Below are positions 1 to 7,268 of a stretch of DNA of 64,000 nt, one piece after another. The notes under the pieces were generated by a model that was not told the origin of the DNA, did not search any database, and worked only from the letters and a program-made list of their open reading frames with translations. How positions within the stretch are numbered: the first letter of the stretch is position 1; the number at the start of each line of letters is the position of its first letter. The stretch spans positions 1-64,000 of the forward strand of contig CAJTTB010000004.1 in NCBI GenBank assembly GCA_910579175.1. The letters run 5' to 3'. Source of the DNA: an uncultured Oscillospiraceae bacterium (GTDB lineage: Bacteria; Bacillota; Clostridia; Oscillospirales; Ruminococcaceae). Made by a program: the position numbers and the translations under genes.

Positions 1-890
1 GTTAAATCAGTAAGGGAAGAAATATCACTAATTTGGTTATTGCTTAAATTTAAGCTTGTTAACTTGGTTAAATTATTGAGAGAAGAGATATCGCTGATTT
101 GAGTATTGCTTAAACTTAAACTTGTTAACTTGGTTAAATTATTGAGAGAAGAGATATCACTGATTTGAGTATTGTCTAAACTTAAGGATGATAAATTGGT
201 TAAATCAGTAAGGGAAGAAATATCACTAATTTGGTTATTGCTTAAATTTAAGCCTGTTAACTTGGTTAAATTATTGAGAGAAGAGATATCACTGATTTGA
301 GTATTGTCTAAACTTAAGGATGATAAATTGGTTAAATCAGTAAGGGAAGAAATATCACTAATTTGGTTATTGCTTAAATTTAAGCCTGTTAACTTGGTTA
401 AATTATTGAGAGAAGAGATATCACTGATTTGATTATTGTTTAAACTTAAGGATGATAGATTGGTTAAATTGTTGAAAGAAGGAATATCACTGATTTGGTT
501 ATTGTTTAAATATAACCAATTTAATTTGGTTAAATTATTGAGAGAAGAGATCTCACTAATTTGGTTATTGCTTAAATATAACCGATCTAACTTGGTTAAA
601 TTATTGAGAGAAGAGATCTCACTAATTTGATTATCGTTTAACTCTAAAGATGTTAAATTGGTTAACTTGCTGAGAAGAGAGATATCGTTGATTTGATTAT
701 TGCTTAATCCTAAAGATGTTAAATTGGTCAAATTATCGAGAGAAGAGATATCGTTGATTTGATTATTGCTTAATCCCAAAGATGTTAAATTGGTCAAATT
801 ATTGAGAGAAGAGATATCGTTGATTTGATTATTGTTTAATTCCAAAGATGTTAAACTGGTTAACTTGGTCAAATTGTTAAGAAAAGAGAT
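1..890 (-). repeat. 66-bp tandem repeats encoding LRRs, with a 132-bp higher-order unit
   Basis: The DNA repeats with a 66-bp period (22 codons). At the left end the unit is 132 bp: 181-300 is identical to 313-432, and the identity extends leftward almost unbroken to about 123 versus 255. Repeats further right, nearer the N-terminus, are progressively more diverged, and some are 21 or 25 residues long. This is coding sequence, not an intergenic satellite. Confidence 0.9.
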
Positions 891-2426
891 ATCATTGACT
901 TGATTGTTGGTTAAGTTTAAGCTAGTTAAAACAGGTAAATTATTTAAAGAGATATCACTGATTTGGTTATTGCTTAAATCTAATCCAGTTAGGACAGACA
1001 AATTATTTAAAGAGATATTACTAATTTGATTATAGGTTAAGTCTAATCTAGTTAGAACAGGTAAATCATTTAAAGAGATATTACTAATTTGATTATTGCT
1101 TAAATGTAAACCTTTTAATTTAGGTAGATTGGTTAGAGAAACATCACTGATTTGATTATCTCTTACGAATAAGTCGGTTAATTCAGTGGAGTGATTAAAA
1201 GGAGAAATATCAGTAATTTGGTTTTTGTCTAAAGATAAGTCTGCTAATTTGGGCAAATTTTCGAGAGAAGAAATATCAGTAATTTGATTTTCATCTAAAT
1301 ATAACTCTGTTAGATTAGTTAGTGTAGCGAGTTCGGAAATGTCAGTGATTTGATTGTTTCTTAAATTCAACTCTTTTAAAGTAGTTAGTTGAGTGAGTGA
1401 TGGAGCCTTAGTAAGTAAATTTTGCTCTAGTCCTAAATATATTAAGTTTGGTAAGTTAGAAAGAGAGGGAACCTCTTTAATTTTATTATTATCTAGTATT
1501 AGATAAGTTAAGTTTGGTAAATTGGTAATAGAAGAAATATCAGTAATTTGATTACTGGATAATTGTAGATAACGTAAAATGGGTATATTGTTCAAACAAG
1601 AGACATCACTGATTTGATTATTAGCTAAGTTTAATTCAAATACGCTACTTAATTTTGTTATAGGGGAAATATCAGTAATTTGATTATCGTATAGATCTAA
1701 TTTATTGAAATCAGCTGATTGGGGAAGAGAAGAAATATCTTTAATTTTATTAGACCCTAAAAACAAATCACGTAACTTATTTAATTTACTTAAAGAGTGG
1801 ATATCACTGATTTGATTATTGTCTAAATATAACCACTCTAAATTGGTTAAATTGTTGAGAGAAGAGATATCACTGACTTGATTCCCAGATAAATATAGAC
1901 CAGTTAATTCTGTCAAGTTGGCGAGTGGAGAAATATCTTCAATTTGGTTTCCTCCTAAATCTAAGGAAGTTAAGTTGATAAAATATTCTAGTCCAACTAT
2001 AGATTGTATTTTCTTATTAGTAATACCAATAGAAGTAACTGTTGCTGCTTCTGCTTTGCTAATTTTTCCGTCATTGTTTTGGTCTACACCATTGCTAACT
2101 AAATGTTGTAACAAAATAGGATCTAGTTCAATAATTGCATCTCCATCAGGAATTTCTTCATCAACAGCAGCATTTGCTTTGATAACAACGCTAGGTTGTT
2201 CTTGGATTGATGATACTTTATCATCAATGTCAGGATAGTTAAAAGATGGATTTTCAGCGACAGGACCTTCACTTTCTTGAACAATTGAATCAAGATTTGG
2301 AATTTTTTTGGTAAAATTTTGTTCAGGAATGGTTTCTGTCTGTTGAGCGGCAACGAGTGTTGCAAAAGTGTTGGTTGTTAAGATAGCGGAAAGTAAACAA
2401 GCTAATAATTTTCTGTTTTTTTTCAT
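1..2426 (-). CDS. Secreted leucine-rich-repeat protein (internalin-like), C-terminus outside window
   Basis: The frame is open from the ATG at 2426 to the left window edge, at least 808 codons, so the protein is truncated by the window. The start follows AAGGAG with 7 nt spacing. Residues 1-27 form a signal peptide (KKNRK, then a hydrophobic stretch ending in LVAA). A low-complexity linker follows, then an EF-hand-like calcium loop (DQNNDGKISKAE, residues 115-126) of the kind that precedes LRRs in many Gram-positive surface proteins. From about residue 135 there are about 30 LRR units, mostly 22 residues, with consensus LxxLxLSNNQISDISSL as in listerial internalins. The anchoring domain, if any, lies outside the window. 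Internalin-type LRRs bind proteins or glycans; the partner here is unknown. The gene has its own promoter and lies downstream of another secreted wall protein on the same strand. Confidence 0.9.
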   Translation of the reverse strand, partial: MKKNRKLLACLLSAILTTNTFATLVAAQQTETIPEQNFTKKIPNLDSIVQESEGPVAENPSFNYPDIDDKVSSIQEQPSVVIKANAAVDEEIPDGDAIIELDPILLQHLVSNGVDQNNDGKISKAEAATVTSIGITNKKIQSIVGLEYFINLTSLDLGGNQIEDISPLANLTELTGLYLSGNQVSDISSLNNLTNLEWLYLDNNQISDIHSLSKLNKLRDLFLGSNKIKDISSLPQSADFNKLDLYDNQITDISPITKLSSVFELNLANNQISDVSCLNNIPILRYLQLSSNQITDISSITNLPNLTYLILDNNKIKEVPSLSNLPNLIYLGLEQNLLTKAPSLTQLTTLKELNLRNNQITDISELATLTNLTELYLDENQITDISSLENLPKLADLSLDKNQITDISPFNHSTELTDLFVRDNQISDVSLTNLPKLKGLHLSNNQISNISLNDLPVLTRLDLTYNQISNISLNNLSVLTGLDLSNNQISDISLNNLPVLTSLNLTNNQVNDISFLNNLTKLTSLTSLELNNNQINDISSLNNLTNLTSLGLSNNQINDISSLDNLTNLTSLGLSNNQINDISLLSKLTNLTSLELNDNQISEISSLNNLTKLDRLYLSNNQISEISSLNNLTKLNWLYLNNNQISDIPSFNNLTNLSSLSLNNNQISDISSLNNLTKLTGLNLSNNQISDISSLTDLTNLSSLSLDNTQISDISSLNNLTKLTGLNLSNNQISDISSLTDLTNLSSLSLDNTQISDISSLNNLTKLTSLSLSNTQISDISSLNNLTKLTSLNLSNNQISDISSLTDL

Positions 2427-2550
2427 GATTAATCTCCTTGTAAGAATTATGATGAATTAAATGTGACAGAATCCTCAAAGCGGCAAAGGATAAGTTTCTT
2501 CGAGGATTCTGTAGAAAACAGATATATTTCGTTTATATTTTGTTATATCA

Positions 2551-2579
2551 ATCATAAAAAGGTATACTTTTTCGTTCAA
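2551..2579 (-). promoter_or_regulatory. Sigma-A-type promoter of the LRR gene
   Basis: On the minus strand, TTGAAC (2579-2574) is followed by a 17-nt spacer and TATGAT (2556-2551), giving a predicted start near 2544 and a leader of about 118 nt. One arm of a 16-bp inverted repeat overlaps the -35 box and spacer. Confidence 0.6.
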
Positions 2580-2702
2580 GTAAAATTTAAATAGATTATC
2601 TATAAATAGCACAAAAAAACAGACTTACAAATTTGTAAGCCTGTTTAAAATTAACAAAAATCAATAGATTAAAAATTTATTTATAATGAACGAAAAAGTA
2701 TA
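2563..2702. repeat. 16-bp perfect inverted repeat pair enclosing a hairpin
   Basis: TATACTTTTTCGTTCA at 2563-2578 is the exact reverse complement of 2687-2702. The 108 bp between them contain the hairpin at 2613-2646. The left arm overlaps the LRR promoter. It could be a pair of regulator sites or the ends of a small MITE-like element (TA dinucleotides flank the inner 14 bp on both sides). No transposase and no second copy are visible in the window. Confidence 0.5.
2613..2646 (-). terminator. Intrinsic terminator-like hairpin upstream of the LRR gene
   Basis: A 13-bp stem with one A-C mismatch and almost no loop is followed on the minus strand by seven T. It could back up the terminator at 2881-2911 and insulate the LRR gene from the upstream wall-protein gene. 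Confidence 0.6.
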
Positions 2703-2880
2703 ATATATCTATATAACATATAAAAATTATAAAGAATAAAAAACAAATAATCGCTTTTTTATTCAAATATATCTTATTTCCTTAAATATGATTATAATAG
2801 ATTTTAACTTTAAATGCAACTAATTTTGCATTATTTTGTAACAAAAATGTATCTAAAATAAAAGATATTAAAGAAATAGA

Positions 2881-2911
2881 AAAGGAACTGCGAAAACAGT
2901 TCCTTTTTTGT
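2881..2911 (-). terminator. Rho-independent terminator of the transglutaminase-like gene
   Basis: The stem AAAGGAACTG / CAGTTCCTTT has a 6-nt loop and lies 8 bp past the stop codon. T-rich tracts flank it on both strands. Confidence 0.85.
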
Positions 2912-2918
2912 GTAATGA

Positions 2919-5900
2919 TTACTGAATCCAAGCGCCAGAAGCATCTACTTGATAGCCGTCTGGAGTGGTGACACTTGCAAGCATAGCGCCAGTTTGGTCC
3001 ATATAATAACAGTTGTCTCCAACCCAATGCCAGCCTGTAAGCATCGCACCTGATTGATCCAATAGATACCATGTATCATTGATTTGCACCCAACCGGTTT
3101 GCATTGTACCTTGTTCATTTAGATAATACCATGTGTCATCAATCAGTTGCCAGCCAGTAGCCATAGATCCATCTGGATTGAGGTAGTACCAGCCAGATGA
3201 AACTTGAATCCAACCAGTTTGCATAGTGCCTTGTTCGTTCATATAGTACCATTTACCATCAATCAGTTGCCAACCGGTAGTCATAGAGCCGTCTGGATTG
3301 AGGTAGTACCAACCAGATGGAATGTTAATCCAACCGGTCTGCATATAACCATTTTCGTCAAAGTGATACCAGATTTTATCGATTTGTTCCCATTGATTCA
3401 CAGGATAGGTGCCATCGCTGTGTTCATACCACCAACCAGTTTCATTTTGCTTCCAGCCTGCTGTGGTAGACCCTATCATAATTCCAACATTTTCATTATC
3501 TGAAGGATGATTGGAATCACTAGAATCCTTTTCCTGATAGGCAATGATGTAGTTACCTAAATCACCAGCAGAATTTTCTGTAAATTGGATACCATTTTCA
3601 GTTGTAGTACAAGGAATTTCTACTTTTTCTGGGTCAACTTCTCTGGTAGTTGCTGCTTTTAGCTTATAAAGTGTAAATGTAAACTTGTCTTTAGAAGTAT
3701 CTGCTGGATATGGAATGGTAATGGTTACCTTTCCGCTGGCATTGATTTGAGCATTTTCATTTGCGGTATCGATTAAGCTAGCTGAGAAAGAAAGTGTTTG
3801 TTGCTCTAAATTTGCCAATTCTTCTTGAATCTTCCCAACAATATCTTTTAATTTTTCTGAAATTGAGGTAATGATTAATACAACATCAGACTCTTTGATT
3901 GTTTCTGGCAGTTCCGTAATAGAGGCAGAAGGTTTGTCTTTAGATGGCGCCTCTGTAATAGGAGTGTTTATCGGTTTATCATTTACGATAATCGTAAAGG
4001 CATTTGTTTTTGTAAATTCTTGATAAGAGACGGTAACTGGATAATTGCCCACTAGACTTAATGTCCTGTCAGTAATATCTATCATATCTTGGGTTAGTTC
4101 GACGGCTGGTTGTTTTATCTGGCTTTGCATCAACAAAGAAACGGTTGCACCAGTGAGATCTAAGGTATTGCCATTTATACACCAATCATAATTTACTGTA
4201 TTTGGAGCTGTTACCTCAAGCCCTTTTACGACATCTTCAACGGTGATATCAAAGGTAGCAAAGCGATTTTCATCAATCTTTACAGTGATAGTTTTTGTAC
4301 CAATGCTGTTTTGACCAGTTGCTTCTTTGTCATATCCAGATAACATATCCAAAGTAACTTTGGTAGTAATTGGCTCTTTTCCACTTTCGTGTTCTGTTTT
4401 TAGCTGCATATTGGTAACATCAATGTCTTCGCCCAATTTTACAGATGTTGGTGTGCCAGAAAGTTCATTGGTATACTCTTCCAAAATAGTAACTTCCACT
4501 GTTTGTGTCTGGGTGCCAAATTCATCATTTTGGACAGTGACAACAAAAGAAGCAATATCATCATTTTCACCTTCAACAGTATAGGTGGCCTCAAATACAT
4601 TTGGTGTATTGGTTGCCTCTAGTGCAGTTTTTACCTTTGCGTTGGTTGCCTTAATATTGATATCATCAGCAGCTGGGAGTGCTTTTGTTTTATCTTCTGC
4701 AACGGTGACAATCAGTTTAATATCTTGTCCATGCCATTGTTTGTCAAGATCTGTCTGCACATCTAAAGAAAGTGATGTTTGTGTCACAGCGACAGAGAGC
4801 TCTTTTTTTACTGGTGTATACATTTCGGTATCTTCCGGAGTATAGGTAGCGGGATAGTTTTTGGTTCCAACCGTTAATATCGTATCAGGGTTATCCCAAG
4901 TCCAACCATCTGGAAGTGCTACTTCTTTGAGTGTTAAGCCAGTTTGATAAGTGATGCTGAGGTTTTTGGGCTCTTGATAACCCGCTTCTTGTGTGCCGCT
5001 TTCTTTGTCTAATTTTACTATAAAGCTACCAGTGACAGGGAAGCAATTTAGACTTGAATTATCTGGAGTGAATTCCCAGGTTAAAGTATTTTCTCCATCT
5101 GTTAGAGTGTTGTTGGGATTTTTCCATGCTAATTTTCCAGCAACAGTTTTCTTATTTCCCTGGTCAAGCATAAAATATGTACCACTGGTTAGCTGTCCAT
5201 CGGATATCTTATCACCAATCTTTAAATCTGCTTGATTGGTTAATGTAACAGGCGTCTCTGAGATCAAATAAACTTTTTCAGCATCTTGATGAGCAGTGGT
5301 GCTGATGGTTGGATAATCAAACACATAACCAGAAAGAATAACACCGTTTTCCTGATGACCATCGGAAAAGGCTAGACCATTGTGATTTGGCGTTTGGGAA
5401 CCAATTAAGAAATAGCTTTTTAGTCCTAACTTGTCGGTAACAGTTCCGCCACTATAAATAGGGTCATTCCAGGTGACATCAATTGCATACCATTTGCCAT
5501 CTAATTTGACATAGTTCCACATGTGATTTTCACCTTGATCATTGGCAGAAGATTTTGCCAGTCCCACTGGAATTGCGCAAGGGATTCCCACCTTTTCACA
5601 AAGCAGCTTCATAGCTTTGGCATAACCTTCACAGACGGGACCATCATTTTTATTTGCTTCCAATGCGCTGTTGTTGAGCAATGCACTGGTTGCTTCATGG
5701 GCTGTGCTTGGTTCATTTGGCAATAATGGATTGTAACGGTTGTTCATGGTAAGCCAGGCGTTAAAATAGTTTAGTTGTTCAATGGGAGTTTGACCAGAAA
5801 CCGCAGAGGTGATTTCGTCAATCTTTTGGTTCATTTGATTGTTGCGTTCTATGCGGGATTCCCTATCTTGATAGATATCTTGATAGGTAAAGGCGATATA

Positions 5901-6539
5901 GGGTTCTAAAATTAGAACATTTTGTCCTTGCATAGCAGTAGCAGCACCAGAATAAACTTGACCATTCAGGTAAAAAACTTCGGGATGGTCGTGTAGAAAA
6001 GCGCCTCCGGCTGCTAATATATCTGGGGATATGGTTGCCCAATGAGTATTTAGTGTTTCCTGAGCATTTCCATTTTCGATTGGAATTGTAATTTTCCCCA
6101 AATTAATTTTAACAGCTTCTATTTCTTTTGTAGTACCATCGCTTTGCTTTACTGTGATGTTTTCCAATAAAGAACCATCGATGACGGTGCCATTTTTGGC
6201 AACATCTTCGATTTGCTTCATAAAATCGACAGAATATCCTGTTAATTGGCTGCCCAATTTACCAGTATCATTGTCTACTTGACCATGGTCGATACCCCAG
6301 GTATGTATTCCATCGATGAGGTTGTCTAAGGAGAAGTCAAACAGTTCCACCTGAGGAGCAGTTAAATTTTGTTGTATATCTGGCTGTTGTGAAGTAACTT
6401 CGTTGGGCTTGATTTGATTGATTTGTTCTACATGTTCTTTATTTGTGGTTGTTTCTTCTGCAAGTACAGTGCTGCTCATAGAAGTGAGTATTAATCCTGC
6501 GAGAATTGCAGAGAGTGTGCGTTTTCCTTTGTTGTTCAT
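2919..6539 (-). CDS. Secreted transglutaminase-like protein with wall-binding repeats
   Basis: This 1206-residue protein begins with a signal peptide (residues 1-27, ending VLAEE). Residues about 240-360 carry a transglutaminase/protease-like fold with a visible Cys303 (PVCEGYA), His339 (NHMWNYV) and Asp354 (AIDVTWND) triad. Residues about 400-1000 look like Ig-like or MucBP-type beta modules without catalytic motifs. Residues 1026-1206 are about eight choline/cell-wall-binding repeats of about 20 residues (TGWxxxxxxWYYLNxxGxM). The architecture suggests an exported enzyme held non-covalently on the envelope, acting as a cysteine peptidase or cross-linking enzyme. The substrate is unknown. 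The start is supported by AAGGAAG upstream and by the signal peptide. The gene is monocistronic, with its own promoter and terminator. Confidence 0.85.
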   Translation of the reverse strand: MNNKGKRTLSAILAGLILTSMSSTVLAEETTTNKEHVEQINQIKPNEVTSQQPDIQQNLTAPQVELFDFSLDNLIDGIHTWGIDHGQVDNDTGKLGSQLTGYSVDFMKQIEDVAKNGTVIDGSLLENITVKQSDGTTKEIEAVKINLGKITIPIENGNAQETLNTHWATISPDILAAGGAFLHDHPEVFYLNGQVYSGAATAMQGQNVLILEPYIAFTYQDIYQDRESRIERNNQMNQKIDEITSAVSGQTPIEQLNYFNAWLTMNNRYNPLLPNEPSTAHEATSALLNNSALEANKNDGPVCEGYAKAMKLLCEKVGIPCAIPVGLAKSSANDQGENHMWNYVKLDGKWYAIDVTWNDPIYSGGTVTDKLGLKSYFLIGSQTPNHNGLAFSDGHQENGVILSGYVFDYPTISTTAHQDAEKVYLISETPVTLTNQADLKIGDKISDGQLTSGTYFMLDQGNKKTVAGKLAWKNPNNTLTDGENTLTWEFTPDNSSLNCFPVTGSFIVKLDKESGTQEAGYQEPKNLSITYQTGLTLKEVALPDGWTWDNPDTILTVGTKNYPATYTPEDTEMYTPVKKELSVAVTQTSLSLDVQTDLDKQWHGQDIKLIVTVAEDKTKALPAADDINIKATNAKVKTALEATNTPNVFEATYTVEGENDDIASFVVTVQNDEFGTQTQTVEVTILEEYTNELSGTPTSVKLGEDIDVTNMQLKTEHESGKEPITTKVTLDMLSGYDKEATGQNSIGTKTITVKIDENRFATFDITVEDVVKGLEVTAPNTVNYDWCINGNTLDLTGATVSLLMQSQIKQPAVELTQDMIDITDRTLSLVGNYPVTVSYQEFTKTNAFTIIVNDKPINTPITEAPSKDKPSASITELPETIKESDVVLIITSISEKLKDIVGKIQEELANLEQQTLSFSASLIDTANENAQINASGKVTITIPYPADTSKDKFTFTLYKLKAATTREVDPEKVEIPCTTTENGIQFTENSAGDLGNYIIAYQEKDSSDSNHPSDNENVGIMIGSTTAGWKQNETGWWYEHSDGTYPVNQWEQIDKIWYHFDENGYMQTGWINIPSGWYYLNPDGSMTTGWQLIDGKWYYMNEQGTMQTGWIQVSSGWYYLNPDGSMATGWQLIDDTWYYLNEQGTMQTGWVQINDTWYLLDQSGAMLTGWHWVGDNCYYMDQTGAMLASVTTPDGYQVDASGAWIQ

Positions 6540-6601
6540 AAGTCATCAACTTCCTTTTTCTTTTGTTAAATATATGATCCCTGGATGAAATGAATAACAT
6601 G

Positions 6602-6652
6602 ATAGTTGTTTGATTGTTATTTTATATAAAAACAACTATAGTTATTTGACAA
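6602..6652 (-). promoter_or_regulatory. Promoter of the transglutaminase-like gene with an inverted repeat over the -10
   Basis: On the minus strand, TTGTCA (6652-6647), an 18-nt spacer and TATATA (6628-6623) form a plausible promoter. A perfect 9-bp inverted repeat, ATAGTTGTT (6602-6610) and AACAACTAT (6631-6639), brackets the -10 box and could be an operator. The rest of 6653-6939 is AT-rich with no recognisable gene. A second small inverted repeat (TATCAATG/CATTGATA) lies near 6834-6853. Confidence 0.5.
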
Positions 6653-6939
6653 AATCATTGTACCATATGTGTTAAAAAAAAGAAATATAATTTGACTAAA
6701 ATTGGATAAAAAGTTAATTTTTTGTTATATTTACTGTAAATTTAGAAAATATCAATTATAAAAATAAAAATATAAGGTTATAAATTAAAATTTCAGATAT
6801 TTGAAAGTTTTCCTTTAAGATAGGTAGGATTGGTATCAATGTTTCCATTGATATATATCCTAAAACCCAGAAAAGTCTGAATATATGTTCTGGTGGGATA
6901 GCAGTGTATTTGTCCTTTTTCTTTGAGGAGATAGGGTGT

Positions 6940-7083
6940 TTGAATGATATGAAATTGAACTTTAAAAAGGTTTTCTATTTGGATATAGGGTGTCTTTTTG
7001 TGATATCTTTTATTTGTGCATTTACACTAGAAGATTTCAACAAAAAACAATCTGAAACAGAGATATTTAAAAATTATGATTGA
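6940..7083 (+). CDS. Possible 47-residue small membrane peptide
   Basis: A TTG start at 6940 lies 9 nt after GAGGAG (6925-6930), an arrangement seen at other clear TTG starts in this window. The peptide has a basic N-terminus, a hydrophobic segment of about 20 residues containing GCLFVISFICAF, and a charged C-terminal tail (EDFNKKQSETE). It would be a single-pass membrane peptide or a signal-like peptide. An ATG at 6949 is an alternative start with worse spacing. No family is recognised. It ends inside the -35 region of the ABC-exporter promoter. A chance ORF in AT-rich sequence is a real alternative. Confidence 0.4.
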   Translation: MNDMKLNFKKVFYLDIGCLFVISFICAFTLEDFNKKQSETEIFKNYD

Positions 7084-7108
7084 CGATAATTGGCAAATAT
7101 GATATAAT
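7080..7108 (+). promoter_or_regulatory. Strong sigma-A promoter of the ABC exporter operon
   Basis: TTGACG (7080-7085), a 17-nt spacer and TATAAT (7103-7108). The predicted start near 7115 gives a leader of about 150 nt before the first exporter gene. Confidence 0.85.
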
Positions 7109-7158
7109 TTGTTTGTTGCTTCCAATTAAATAGTCGAAAACATGCTGAACATATCAAA

Positions 7159-7260
7159 ATGAAATCAGATGATATTTTGTCAGCAGTTTATAAGGAAAGA
7201 AAATCAATGCTTCTGACAAAACAGAAGTGTTTTTTTATATGTTTTTTTAAGGAAGGATAG
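7159..7260 (+). CDS. Candidate leader peptide of the ABC exporter operon
   Basis: An ATG at 7159 opens a 33-codon frame ending in TAG at 7260, 8 bp before the exporter start. A six-codon frame (7142-7162, MLNISK) ends in an ATGA overlap with it. The 33-codon frame runs through both alternative RNA arms described for the attenuator. The arrangement resembles bmrB ahead of bmrCD in Bacillus subtilis, where a leader peptide controls attenuation of a heterodimeric drug exporter. No convincing Shine-Dalgarno site precedes either short frame, so translation is unproven. Confidence 0.4.
   Translation: MKSDDILSAVYKERKSMLLTKQKCFFICFFKEG
7175..7236 (+). promoter_or_regulatory. Transcription attenuator: antiterminator/terminator switch
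   Basis: The segment at 7210-7221 (CTTCTGACAAAA) can pair in two exclusive ways. With 7222-7227 it makes a terminator stem (extendable to 10 bp with G-U pairs) followed by seven T at 7230-7236. With 7175-7186 (TTTTGTCAGCAG) it makes an 11-of-12-bp antiterminator. This is standard attenuation geometry between a strong promoter and the exporter genes. Confidence 0.65.
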
Positions 7261-7268
7261 GTGATATA

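Noticed and set aside
436..630. Plus-strand 64-codon frame in the repeat region
   Set aside because: It is antisense to the LRR gene and reflects its periodicity; no ribosome site.
1..890. Regular 66-bp direct repeats resembling a CRISPR or satellite array
   Set aside because: Units are contiguous without unique spacers and encode 22-residue LRRs in one continuous frame.
2565..2700. Definite insertion element
   Set aside because: Inverted ends with TA flanks are suggestive, but no transposase, longer target duplication or second copy is visible, so it is kept only as a candidate repeat pair.
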